DNA from: Talinum fruticosum
Lineage: Eukaryota; Streptophyta; Magnoliopsida; Caryophyllales; Talinaceae
Length of the DNA stretch: 64,000 nucleotides
NCBI GenBank assembly: GCA_021018815.1
Contig: JAITYX010000124.1
Location: forward strand, 186,001-250,000
Reading direction: 5' to 3'
Under the pieces are notes generated by a model. That model had not been told where the DNA came from. It made no database searches and was given only the letters and a program-made list of their open reading frames with translations. Each line of letters opens with the position of its first letter. Position 1 is the first letter of the stretch. A program made the translations under genes and the position numbers. Positions 12,201 to 24,190 of the stretch are shown in pieces.

Positions 12201-14415
12201 ATTGTTTATCTGCAGAAATATGGTCCTATAGAATCATAAATGCTCATATAATTACTGGGGAGGTAAGGATAAATCTAATATATGTAAATTGGACAACCAG
12301 GCTTAAGTTTTCCATTTCAAATTTTTAAAGTTACTTATGTTGGAGAAAATTGGTTCTAGTTCCTTAAGGAGAATATTGGGTAATCGAATTTATACTTTCT
12401 TTCATTTTCTTACTAGGGATACTTATATTGGAGAAAATTGGTTCTAGTTCCTTAAGGAGAATATTGGGTAATCGAATTTATGCTTTCTTTCATCTTCTTA
12501 CTAGGGTAGATCCCTTGAAGCAAGGGTGGCTATGATGCTTTCTTTCATTTTCTTACTAGGGTAGATCCCTTGAAGCAAGGGTGGCTGGTTTTATATAGGT
12601 GACAATATCTGCTCTTGACTATTTATCCAAAAATAATGTTGAGATTTGGTGGTGATACTGATACATGCAATATTCATGCTCACACCTTGGACTCAAGGAT
12701 AGTATCAGATAGTATACACAACCTCGATCCATCCCATGCTTTTCTGTGGTACTAGAAAATAGATAACTAATTTTATACACATGTACTTAGATTATATAGC
12801 TAATTGGTGAAATGTTATGTTTTGACAATTCAGATTCCAAGCACAACTTTCATTATAAAAATGTAAATTAAATATTGGTAGGTCAGTAGAGAGGGTAAGA
12901 GATTATCATGTGTATACCAAGGTGGCATACGGCAGTTTGGAATACCTTGCCTCGAATATATGGAATAAGAAGCTAGGGCCCCTCAACTTTAGAGAATTAC
13001 TTTCCTTCAGTCATATCTGTCTCACTTGTATTTTCAATCCAGGTTACTTTTATCCTTTTTTTTTCCTTTTTAGTAGTTAAGCTATTCAAATTATAACCAT
13101 TCATTTCAGCTTGACAGTGATGATAGATTGCACCTTTTGGATCATTTAGATTTACGCAATTAGAAGTCTTTGCAAAAGTCCCTGAGCCACTCAAAGCTGT
13201 TCTCTTTCCTGCTGTTCATTTTCCAACCAAGGTTTAACTAAGAAATCCAATTTCCTAGTTTTCATTTTCTATGTTTGTGTTTTGGGTTCAAATTTAAAAT
13301 GCGAAGACTGTCTTTGTCAATTCTGCAGCTATGATCACTTCCTCCCAACTCTGATGTAATGCATAATATTTTTTGGTTTATGATTGCTGCCCGTCATTGT
13401 CAGAGGATGTTAACTTATGATTATGCCTTGTTATGCTGCATCTTTTTATTTTGGATCTTTGATAGTTGTGGAGCTAAGATAATCATAATTGTACATTTGC
13501 AATTTGAAATGTATCATCTTCACGAATGGAATGAAACATTTGCGTTTTGGAGTTCATGTCTTCAATAATTTTGCTTGAAGGATAAGCAAGCACAATTTAC
13601 TGGTCTGACTAGAGTAGTGTGCATTTCTTCCAATACATGTCTGCATCGCTTTTGATAGGTTACTTAGATATCCATGGTTTCCCATGATCTCCAGTCAGTA
13701 GTTTGATTGATACTAATCCGATTTCGCTTTTGTATTCTCTTTTCTCAGTTCTATATGTTAGACACACGTATTTCACATTTTGGTCTTCAACAAAGTAGTT
13801 TACTTTTCTTAGATCTTAGATCATAGATCTCAACTAATTGCTCATCTTTTAAATTACCACCCTGTACCCTTTCTTGAACCACCTCTTTGTTTTGCTTTTT
13901 TTTTTTTTTTGGTTGGAAGTAACTGAGCCACCTACAACTGAAAGGGGGTAAAATAAGGGTCTACAGAGGAGGGTTTTTTGAACCAGATACTCCATATCAA
14001 AGGCAGCATTTCTTCGTGCAACTTGTTTCACTGGTATTTTAACTCGTTCTGACTCTTAGCATATTATACAGTGGCTGAGCCCCTTTGTCTTCCTCCTGCT
14101 CAAGACCAGAATTATGCCTTGCACGAAAACCCTATAAAAATCGACATGGAAAATGTGCGAAAACAAATTGCAGCAATTTTGGAAGCCTGTGAACATTCTA
14201 CTCCGCCAGGATTTGAGCACTTGCCTCGAGAACAAGAACAAGGCTCTGCCATCAGTAAACCTAAACGTAGACCTTGCTTGGGGTGGATTGGCCCTAAGGA
14301 TGATGATGACTTTGTTCTCTTCGAGCCTATGCCAGTTGAAGGTACAGAAGATAGGCGGAGGGCTCGAGGGAAGCTTAAGTCACGATGGGATGAGAAGCCT
14401 GATGGTATAATGTGA
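9233..14415 (+). CDS. WIYLD-domain protein (SUVR-related N-terminal domain)
   Basis: Coding exons are 9233-9259, 9372-9467, 9591-9710, 10688-10811 and 14072-14415 (711 nt, 236 aa), with consistent phases. Residues about 14-65 form a WIYLD domain: MDAALDALKPMGF, a VRK/IRKKVKGLL-like helix, then YGG.EGW.FIED.SYKVLID.ILE. This domain occurs at the N-terminus of the plant SUVR1/2/4 histone methyltransferases, where it binds ubiquitin, and in short plant proteins without a SET domain. Here no SET domain follows. The rest is low-complexity and ends with a conserved-looking KRRPCLGWIG and an acidic patch (DDDD), then a basic tail. A nuclear, chromatin-linked role is inferred from the family. Exon 4 is needed to keep the last exon in frame. 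The last intron is 3.26 kb. Confidence 0.85.
10812..14071 (+). other. Large last intron of WIYLD gene
   Basis: This 3.26-kb intron holds a near-perfect palindrome (T-run, GGGGGCCCC, A-run) around 11146-11171 and a nested tandem duplication at 12333-12586. No other gene was recognised in it on either strand. Confidence 0.6.
12333..12590. repeat. Nested tandem duplications (88 bp, then 55 bp)
   Basis: The segment from 12333 (ACTTATGTTGGAGAAAATTG) is repeated from 12421 with only a few changes, a period of 88. The end of the second copy (TGCTTTCTTTCAT from 12481 through GGGTGGCT) is repeated again from 12536, a period of 55. The copies are nearly identical, so the events are recent. Confidence 0.85.
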
Positions 14416-16149
14416 GAGGGCTTTGCCTCTTCCTTGTACTGTTGTACATAAAACAAACTGATGATTCTTATGTAAGAGTTGTTGATATTCATGATTGGCT
14501 TTCCTGTTGACCCTGGATTCTATTACTTGGATGTCTTAGCAGTATGTGACCCAGTGACCCTTGTAGCTTTCCCTGAGGTGAACTTTAGTCTAGGGTTTTC
14601 ATTGATTGTACAATAACAGTCAATGGTTAAATGTCTTGGCAGTATCTTACCATTTCGGTGTCCCTTGTTTGCTATTTTTCTCAGAAAAAGTTTAATCAAC
14701 TCTCTCAAAGGTAGCAACTTTCTAACCATAGCAGAATGCAACAACCTATACTAACTACTTGCTAACTCGAACAGTTGGTCACAAGTGAGTTTATCATAAT
14801 TTGCCCATGACATTAGAGCATGGGCATCTTTGGAAAAATTTATTGACATTATTTTAGATATTAGTCATTATCTTTGCCCATTTCATCTTATATTGTAGTT
14901 CATACTCCTTGTAAAACTTCAATATGTATATCATATACAGCAGATCACGCTACGCTGTTTGACTCTTCCACGATATATTCTTTTTTTTTTAAAAAAAAAG
15001 GGTTTTCACTTCTTAAGATTAATCTTTTTGCTGGAAGTGCGAATCCAACAATTACAGATGCATAACTATATGAATAATGTTCATCCTTATAAAATGTTCT
15101 TTGATAATATAAAAACATGTTCATAAATTACTAAATAAAAAAACGGTTATGTATTTCTTGAAATGTATCAAATGTTATAAATAAAAAAAGTTTTAAATAC
15201 CAAGATTTCCAACCCTAATAAAAGTTCGTCCTGAAGCAATGTTAATCGCTAAATCTTATGCTCATCGATGAAACATGTAAATATTCATCAATTATTAAAA
15301 GTAAAAATAGGAATTATATATTTTGAGAAACGTAATAATAACATGGAGATGGACAAATAAAATACTATATTAAAATATTAAAAACTTTCAAAATGTTCAT
15401 TTCATTGCCGCTACACGCAATTCAGAATATGAACTCTAGTCCATGATAAAAACAAAGGTTTTGGGTGTTGAGGGACTTCATGCTGATCAGAAATTACTTA
15501 GTTTATCTCGATAATAATATGATGGGTCGTCTTTAAGTTTAGCCAACAGGATCAAGCTACACTCAAAGATTAGAAGCACAAAGCACAAAACAAAAGCTCC
15601 GTTTCGTACTCAGAATCTGAATGAAATATTGCGCTCATTGTTAGATGTTCAAACTCATGTTCCCATGTGACATTCAGCACTTCGCACCTCAAGGATTTTG
15701 TTTCAACCCTAGTTTTTGGTTACTGCTTTTTAAAGTTGACAACTAAACCAAGTTTACCAATAAGGGTCTCTTCGAATTAACATTTATAAAAATATTTATA
15801 ACCAATAATCACTCATAACAGTCTCATAATAGCTCATCACAATTCTTAACAACTCATAACAATTCTTAACAGCTATAACAACTCGTATTAACTATAACCG
15901 CTATGACGGCTACCGACTATAACAAATAATCATAACCCCTTATAATTATTTACAATTATTATTATTATTTATTATTATTATTATTACAGTTCATAACAGT
16001 TATAACCGCTAATTATAACAACTCGCAACAACTTTTTACTTATATAACAACTCATAACCGCTATAAACTTTATAATATCTAATTTTAACAGCTAAAACCA
16101 ACAAACCCTAAATGTCAAATGCCATTTACATTACAATAAAGAATTAGAG
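14416..16149. other. Convergent intergenic region
   Basis: It lies between the 3' ends of the WIYLD (+) and RING (-) genes. The first 100 bases are the WIYLD 3' UTR. About 15775-16085 is a degenerate simple repeat built from AACTCATAACA and CTATAACCGCT-like words with a TTA/ATT run at 15958-15987. An AT palindrome (T-run then A-run) is at about 14980-15000. No gene seen. Confidence 0.5.
15775..16085. repeat. Degenerate ATAAC-rich simple repeat
   Basis: About 310 bases are dominated by variants of CTATAACAACTCATAACA with an ATT/TTA trinucleotide core at about 15958-15987. It has no clean period, which fits an old, decayed microsatellite or minisatellite. Confidence 0.6.
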
Positions 16150-16491
16150 ATTTAACGGAAAATTATGGTTGATTTGTGCTGTGGTGCAATTTATTATTGC
16201 TGAGAGAGGGCTTTGGTTTTGTAGACAGCAGATAATTATAAAGAACGCCAGCACTGCATTAAACAGAATAACTATTATTAGAACTAATATATAGTCTAAC
16301 GTCCAACATCCGACGAGCACCCAAATAAAAATAAACTTCCAGTCTGAGAATATAGACCTGATACTCATACTTACATGAGACATGACCTCCTCACTTCTGA
16401 GGGATGTTTCCACAAGACCTACATGTATGAAATATTTACAAAGAATGGAGTAAACCTAAAAACCAATGCATGCAAACTTGACCTTTTTAAC
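16150..16491 (-). other. 3' UTR of RING gene
   Basis: Sequence downstream of the RING stop codon (minus strand). An AATAAA (plus-strand TTTATT, 16190-16195) is a likely poly(A) signal. An 89-codon hydrophobic frame here is not supported as a gene. Confidence 0.45.
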
Positions 16492-19400
16492 TTATTTCTC
16501 CTTCATATTATCTGGTAAAGCAGGACCCTTGCAGATCGGACATGCATTTTTCAGCGACAACCACTTCTTGATGCAGGTGACATGGTAATCATGGCCGCAA
16601 GCTTTAAGCGTCCCGACGTCATCCATATGCTGGTACTCCTCCTGCCAATCATCAGGTGTTATGGTTCAAGGAATGAAATCTGATACTGAAACATCTTTCG
16701 CTTTTACTTTGCTATCAAAGAAATATATTTATGACAGTAATTTTTCTTTTCCAACATTTTTTTAATTGCTTGACTATCTTCTCAAACAAACTGACAGATC
16801 TGTTCATAGCCTTCCTTTCTAGCAGTTATAAACTACCAACAGCAGTTATCAAAGAAAAATATTTATGACTCTTGGTCAGTTATAAACTACCAACAGCAGG
16901 AGATACCAATGAGGCTCTCTTGATCGTTCTCATACCAAATTGGAAAAAAAAAATGACAGTCGTTGCAAATTGCAGAAGTGATTTTGGATCTTTTTATAAC
17001 TAGAAAACCTGCTTATAAATTATGCATCTCTTCTGTTCCAAAATTTCATCCAACCAATCTCCATACCCATTTGCCAAAGCCAAATGCATCTGGTAATTTA
17101 AGAGAATGTGATATATTTAAAATCCATTTTTCTAATCCACATGCTTATCAAATTAAAAAGACAACACAAAAATAAAAGCATTTTAGCAAATTAGAAGCAC
17201 AATTACTGTGTATCTAACAAAATAGAACGGATTGACTTCATTAATTGCAGGTTGAACACATCAACGAGGAGATACACTAAAGGACTACTGAAACCATTAG
17301 TGGTTTCAGGATTCAACCCCATGTAGGAAGAAGAAATTTGATGTTTCACGAGATGAGAACCAAGCAGATCTTATAGAATTTGGTACTCAACATGTTTAAC
17401 ATAAGGACGTATGTTAATATACAATTTGAAACAGAAACATACCAGGCATATTACACATCTCCCTTCTTCCTGCACTTGGTCTGATGAACAATACACACTC
17501 TCTGTCAAACATTTCGGCAATTGATCTTCACATAATCCAGTGTTGACACTTCCAATTCTTTCTCCAAGAGCAAGCAGTTCCTGCTCATCCAAACAAGCTT
17601 CAGAGAAAGCAAACATCATCCAAGACACAAAGGAGTCTACTGACCAGGACAGGAGAACTCACCTCATAGCTCATGTTATCTACATCTAGCCTCATCTCTC
17701 TATGTTGATCAAACAAGCTCCTCGACCCATATAAGGAAGAATGGTCAACAATCATAAGGCCCTAAATAACACAGAAGATGTCAAACACCAAGGTCAGTTG
17801 AAAACTGGTAAACACCAATCAAACATGAGTCAATATCAATATCAACTTGACAGGGCACTGTGAACAAGAGATGTTGCTCCGAAAGAACACAACGTTCTTT
17901 TGCAAGTCATGCAGGTCAACATGAATTGAGGGCCAAGCAAATGGATTTTTATTTCCTTTTTTTTTGGGGGGTGGGGCGGTGGAGTGGGGGTCATAAGAAC
18001 GCACAAGGCTATAACAGCCATGGCTAACACAAGCGCTGGTATGATCTCCAAGAAATTTAGCACAAGCTAGTTCAGATTTTCAACCAACAATAACGGTAAG
18101 AGAAATATGTGCAATTAAATTGCTCTCTCTCTCACACACACACACACACCTATAGTTCATGATTATCTAACCCCATGTTACATGTAATGAGCACAATCAC
18201 CATCTGCAAATACGTACATCAGTACATGCTTGTTCTGCAACTCTAGCCATCAGCAGAACAAGCATGTACTGATGTACAAGATAAAAATGGAAATAATTGA
18301 ACAGCTAAGATATCTACAGTAATGAAAATCATACATTCCAGCAACTTCCCTTTCAGATTATACTTCTGTCCCCTTCACAGGAAGGGGATGTTAATACTTC
18401 ACCATACGCAGCCCACAGAAGAATCAAATAGGTGGATTCCAAAACAAATCCCAAGGCAAAATATGGACCGCTAAATAATAGAAACACACACTAAACTCAG
18501 ACTCACCCAATCCCTCCAACATGTATATAATCCAATTCTCAATCCCCAGCCAAATCACTCAGCATTCATGCAGTCATTACGAGATAAACAGTGAAAGAAG
18601 AAAGAAAACAATAAATTAGAAGATTCCTCTACCTCAGCGGTCAGTCTATCATGGCTGCCAGCATCCTCAGATAGTAGACGGTGTCTCTCAGAAGACAACC
18701 GTGACCTGCCACTCCTGTCACCATTGCGCCACCCCACAAACGGTCTAGGATGTCTGGAGGAATGGCTCTCGCCCAACAATTGCAGACCTTCATCTACAGG
18801 AGGCACATGTCCAATGCGCAAGCTTCCCAGTGAAACTCGATTACTATTGCCCGATCTGTGAGTGTAACTACTGCGAACTCCCTTGTATGGGATGGGGTAG
18901 GATGCAAACTTTGTGGAACAACAGAATTTCGGTTAGAAATATGCTCATGATGGAACCCAGCCATTTCACCTGAAGCATTTGTGATGCTGCTTCCAGGAAA
19001 GAAGTGATTAGCCTCATGAGTCAAGCTATTTGCAACAACAGGTCTTGCATGTGGACCACCAGGCACATGTATAGGGTTCCATTCTGGTAAAGGAACACTT
19101 GGATTCTGACTTGGATGATCTACAGAGCCAGATTGGTCAACTGAAAGTCTATTTGCACCAGGATGGTGAGAATAATTAGCTGGTACATGGGTCCTAAAAA
19201 CATCAGACTCCAAATCTAACGCAGACCGGCTTCTCACATTCCGCAGAGAACTTTCACCCCCAATTGAAAGCTGATTGGCTCTGTAGCTAGGAGGGACAGT
19301 CAAGGGCTCCCAGTGAGCATGCTGAGCATCTATAGTCGATTTATCTTGCCACAGCTCTGACGATGAAGACACATCAGATGAACTTCCAGCACAGTAATAT

Positions 19401-21924
19401 CTGCTTGTACTTCCCCTTTCAACAACAGCAGGGATCCCAGGGCTTTTCCTTTTGTATGACCTCCTCCCATTGCCCATTGAGAGATCAAAGAAATTACTTT
19501 CAACTCCATAATTTGAGGAAGAAGCATGGTGAACATGATTTTCTGGAACCATAAAGACATTTGCAGCTGCAGAAGGATGCAAAGAATCACGAGGTGGATC
19601 AGAAGCATCAGGTTGAAAATGAGGTGCATTGACTATCTGACTTGAGGAAGAATAACTATTTAATCTTCCAGTAGCATTCCATTGTGAAGCATAATGAGCT
19701 CGCTCCACTGATCCGTTTTCCCCAGGATGGAAAATAGGTCCATTTTCTGTAGCACTAGTTCTCGCTGCAATTCAAAAGTGATGGAGTGTAAGGGTAAACC
19801 AGATGAGCAAGCATCAGACATCATCAGAAACAAAACAGGCACAATACAGAGTAGAATATGTGGATTACATTGAACAGCATTATCCCTATAGTCAAACTTG
19901 AAATTCGTTTATTGAGAGGTCAATGGGACCACATAAAAAATTAAAAAAATTAAAAAACCTGACTGCAAGAGGAAATAAACATATAGCATCTAATGCAAAA
20001 TGCTTCATTATATGTTTTTTTATTACTCATCAAACAGGGGAAAAAAGCACAATACTCTTTCAAATAAATAATACTAAACTACTCTAAGGCGAGGAATAAA
20101 CACCTGATGGTTAATGGCTACCAAAATAGTTCATGTCCTTTTACAAACTTCCATGATACTATACTCCCTGTAAGATAGGCCAGGCCGCTGGGCCAATCCT
20201 TACTCTGCACTAAAAGATCAGACACCCCCCCAAATCTCAAAAAAAAAAAGAAAAAGAGCAGGAATCTCACTAGCAAAATTGACCCAGAAACCAAACCTTC
20301 CTGCGTTATAGCGATGTGTACATTCTGTGCTACAGTGAATGCGATAAAGATATATGTTCCTGAATTTCCCCTTCACATCCAATTTATTAGCATTTCTATC
20401 TAATGAGAAATAACCAACCCCACCCCTCCGAAGAAAAGAAAAATGATTTTATCTTCAGCATAACTCCAGAGGAAGGCTGTAAAATTCATAAGATCTTATG
20501 GAGCTGTATGATTTGTGCCATTACATGGTATATCTTCTCGGAACATAATACCAGAACCCTCAGAAACCACATACTGCCAGAGTATTTGATCTGGAGTAAG
20601 TTCTTCTTGCCTTGCTTTGTCTCGACTGAAAATCTCTTCCAAGGGACATAGTCAACAACCATTTAGCAGAACTAGAAAGAATTATTGTATTAGCTTTATT
20701 TTTGTTCTTTTTACATTAATGATGTCCTTATCCTCCAAACTTTATAGATTCTCCCTTAATTAGTGAAAACTCTACAATCTCATTAGTCATAGTTCTGCAT
20801 TTGATTAGCCTATAGGAAACACCTCCATGGTTTCAAATGCCTCATCAGTACTCTAAGATGGGAGTGACTAAAGGTTATTACACGTACTCTACATTTGAAT
20901 AGCTCAAATTGATAGACAATCATTCCCAAGACCCTTCTGAAGGGACTAAAGGTCAGTAGTGACATGGATATTACAACTGGATGTGGCAGATAACACAAAT
21001 CAGGTGATACTAAGATGGGAGCAGCACTTATAAGATACAAGAGGCAAAGTATACATGGTTCGAACACGAGAAGAGGCCCCAAATGCACCACTGCAAGGGT
21101 ATGATTTGGTATTTTAAGAAAAGAGGATGACTAACAAACTAGAATAAGTCACCATACTAGGATCAGCTTGTCTACAACTTAGCAAGGAGTTTGGAGAGTG
21201 TGGCAAGCTAGGGTTAGAATCTTAGAACTGTAGACACACGCTTATCTACCCATTCTTAGTCTCTGTGGTACATACTAATCAATCCCTGGTGTCAAGTATG
21301 CACTTGTTGACAGCACCAGTTTTGCTTACTTTCTATACATTCATTGCCCTGGTTCTTTCTTTTTCTTTTCTTTTTAAGTGAACTATTCTTTCCTATTTCA
21401 ATTGTCCATGTGGTGTAATCACCAATGTGCATCATATTGCTTCCCTTTGCTTGACATGCTTTCATGCCTAGAGCTCTGCTAGCTTAGTCTATGTGATTCG
21501 ATTGATCATTAAACACTATTCTCACCTGTCTTTTATCTTTAATGCTTTGTAACATCGCCAGCTCTCTATGTGTTTCATTACTGTCCCTCTCTAATTTTAT
21601 CACAAAAATGTTTTCCTCAAGAAATTTATTTTCCATTTTTTTCGCAATTCTCTCAGAATCAGCATCTATGCTAATAGGATGTAAGGCTACCCACATCTGA
21701 ATCTCCAAAACCCTAATTTTTGGGAGGTGCATAATGAGTGTTGTTGTAATCACATTAAAATTATATAGCATGAATCATCAGTGAGATGAGCAAGTAATGA
21801 GAAAAAATGCTGGGTTCTCATTACCAAAGTGGATGTAAGGATCTTCAGCAGGCAGACGGTTCCAATGTTGATCGGGTTCAGCTTCAAATATAGGTGATGA
21901 GCCGTAAATGTGTCTATGAGCCAT
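16492..21924 (-). CDS. RING-H2 E3 ubiquitin ligase (HIP1/MBR-like), frameshifted
   Basis: Coding exons in transcript order: 21825-21924, 18633-19764, 17663-17761, 17443-17580, 16492-16641. The N-terminus MAHRHIYGSSPIFE..PDQHWN and the C-terminal block (MRLDVDNMSYE, ELLALGERIGSV) mark the plant HIP1/MBR-type RING family. The last two exons encode a full C3H2C3 RING-H2: CVIC, CGHDYH, C, then CPIC. Such proteins pass ubiquitin from an E2 to substrates. The middle is low-complexity, rich in Ser, His and Asn. The big exon is 1132 nt; with the 100-nt first exon it ends one base short of the phase needed by the next exon. The frame changes near 18880-18882 (CCC on the plus strand). One added base gives about 539 aa; as written, translation stops at 18794 after 356 aa without the RING. 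This could be a sequencing or assembly error or a real null allele. Confidence 0.88.
18120..18150. repeat. Compound CT/CA microsatellite
   Basis: A CT run followed directly by a CA run (about 30 bases) lies in the RING-gene intron 17762-18632. A simple compound dinucleotide microsatellite. Confidence 0.8.
18214..18277. repeat. Perfect 25-bp inverted repeat (hairpin)
   Basis: The left arm 18214-18238 (starts GTACATCAGTACATG) and right arm 18253-18277 are exact reverse complements over 25 bases with a 14-base loop. The sequence lies inside a RING-gene intron and would fold into a stable stem in the transcript. No arm differs by even one base, so it is young or under constraint. Confidence 0.9.
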
Positions 21925-21969
21925 AATCACATTAGACACAATACTCAACTTTTTTGGTATTTTAAACTC
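21825..21969 (-). other. First coding exon of RING gene with 5' UTR part
   Basis: A minus-strand acceptor (CATTTACAG) ends at 21970, so the exon runs 21969 down to 21825 with 45 untranslated bases before the ATG at 21924. The donor follows CTTTG at 21825. The leader therefore continues upstream in at least one more exon. Confidence 0.7.
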
Positions 21970-23097
21970 CTGTAAATGATTAGAAACATTGAAATTAGTA
22001 AATCATACGCCTCAATCCACATTTATATATATAGTGTATAAATGTCAAGACTGACCCAGCTATCCAAACATTTTACACTGAGAAGAAAAAACATTGTCAA
22101 TAAGATATTACTCGTTTACCAAGTTAAAGCCAACACTTCCAATCGAAAAATAAAAATGTGATAAAAATACTAGAATGTACAGAGCCAATAAGATCACTCT
22201 GGATCCTGTATCAGCAATGAAACCAAAATCTTTCAGTTATAGATGTAATTCCAAGATGTTACACATTTAGTCCTTGGAACACTACACATGTGCAATAGGA
22301 ATGAAGGTGTTCACATAAGAAAAATAAACTTTCAATGAAAAGATAGAATAGACAAGATAGGGGACAAGGAAAGATTCAATGAACTGACGATACTCGATGA
22401 GAAATGGCCAAATTCCTTGTACCACAACAGGTATCCAGCTGTTTCAAATTGGGCATTCAGCAAAAGAACATAATTCATAAAAGGGTCCTGATGCTGCTGA
22501 AAACAATGAAGCATTTGCACGTGAACCCAAAGGAAAGTTTCGTCTCAATCAGAGACCGCACTTTATTGTGAAATAATAAGGTTCATCTGGAAAATGGGAA
22601 TTGATCAAATCAGAGGCAGTGCAGCAGGCTCACCACCAGGTAAGTTCAAAACAGGTTTAAGTTAGCCATCTCCGAAGCCAAATTCCAACATCATGCCAAT
22701 TATTTCCATATGCAAAAATGAGTACTCCTTAAAGAAAATCAAATGCCATGTACAAATATTACTCTCCGTCTTTTGACCATATAAAATATCAAATGCCATT
22801 AGTAAGCCTACACCCTCTAAAATGGAACCATATTCACTAATTAGACGAGGAGACAAAGACAAGCAAGCTGATGTTTGAGAACGTGGAATATTATCCATAC
22901 TACAACCTGGCAAGTCCATTGATGCTCCAATCCTTGGCAAGCCTATGTCAATCTATTCCATCAAGTAACTGATAGCAAATGAGCAGTTCTAATATCTCAT
23001 GCATGGACTCAAAATGAGGTCGTTCCGTGATAGGACAACATTGGAAGGGTTTCATAGTGAACTGTGTTTTCAAGCTGCAACTTCAGTGGTTTGCAGC

Positions 23098-23721
23098 AAG
23101 ATTGCCACATTAGGAAAATTCCACGACACTGCACACATTATGCAGGTAGCAATTGATCATTCCTCATAGCTAATTCTTACAATTTTAGCTCAATAAAACC
23201 CAATAAGAGAAGATCTATCCAAAAAGGCCTTACTAGGCAATCCCTATCGAAGGCACATCCAATAAAACTCAGAACCATGATCAAACCTAGGAACCTTAAG
23301 AAAATCCTTGATTAAAAACCATGTCTGATGCTGTGCAAGACCGTTGTTTAAGAAAAGCTTCCAAGCTACGACATCGATGATGTGCAACCGACTTGCCACA
23401 TTCACAAAATTCTGAGATACCCCACCCATTACTGGGGCTGCAACCAAAACCATGTTTTGAATTCTTGATCTCATCATGGCCTAATAGGAAGTCTAGAACT
23501 ATGGCGGTAGCAATTGATCAGTCCTAGGAGCTCATTGTTGCAATTTTAGCTTAATAAAACCCAATATGAGGGCTACAAAAAAGGCCTTACTGGGCAATCC
23601 CAATTAAAGGCACGGCAATAAAAATCACAACCATGACCAAACCTAAGGATCTTAAGAAAATCCTTGCTTACAAAGCTATTTCCAATGTTGTCCAAGATCG
23701 GTTGTTTGAGAAAAGCTTTCA
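23098..23721. repeat. Imperfect tandem duplication
   Basis: The block starting AGCAATTGATCATTCCT (about 23149) and running through a TTAAGAAAATCCTTG word recurs from about 23509 with scattered differences. A TTGCCACATT word also recurs (about 23103 and 23393). An old local duplication inside the leader intron. Confidence 0.6.
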
Positions 23722-23984
23722 AAATCGATCACAATCAGCACATCAAAGACATGCCTAACCAGGCAATCCACTGACCATATTGGCATCACAAATCTCATCA
23801 CCTCATCCACCTGCATTCAACTTTTGCATTTGTTACAACAGATAATTGAACTTGATTCAAAAATAACCTAACCCCGAAACTATAATCCTTCAAAACTCAA
23901 AACAGATATAGTAGAGAAACCATATTCGTATTGCACAACACTGAGATATACACTGAAATATAGTTCAGAATTTGAAACTATTAC

Positions 23985-24190
23985 CTTTTTATCATATAAC
24001 TTCGACACTTTTAAAAGTTCTAATAAGAGCTCAAAGATAAATATATAATCGATTTTGTGAGCGAAAAAAGGCAATCAGGGAAGCGATTGATTGTCACCAT
24101 TTCCACCAATCTGCTTCTGAATTATTATTTTTTGTGGTTGTGTGTGGAAGGGGCTAATAAACCCTAGAAATCAGACTATTTATATCAATT
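23985..24190 (-). promoter_or_regulatory. Possible alternative promoter and leader exon of RING gene
   Basis: On the minus strand a TATA-like GATATAAATAG (24176-24186) is followed about 10 bases later by CTAGGGTTTA (a telo-box-like motif common in plant 5' UTRs), a CA-rich leader and a donor AAG|GTAATAG at 23985. A 26-codon upstream ORF runs 24100-24020. It could supply a shorter transcript that joins the exon at 21969. Inferred from motifs only. Confidence 0.35.

Noticed and set aside
16144..16413. 89-codon hydrophobic minus-strand ORF
   Set aside because: Lies in the RING gene 3' UTR and has no family signature.
17960..17990. G-quadruplex in RING intron
   Set aside because: Only three G runs of three or more; too weak compared with 29437-29500.
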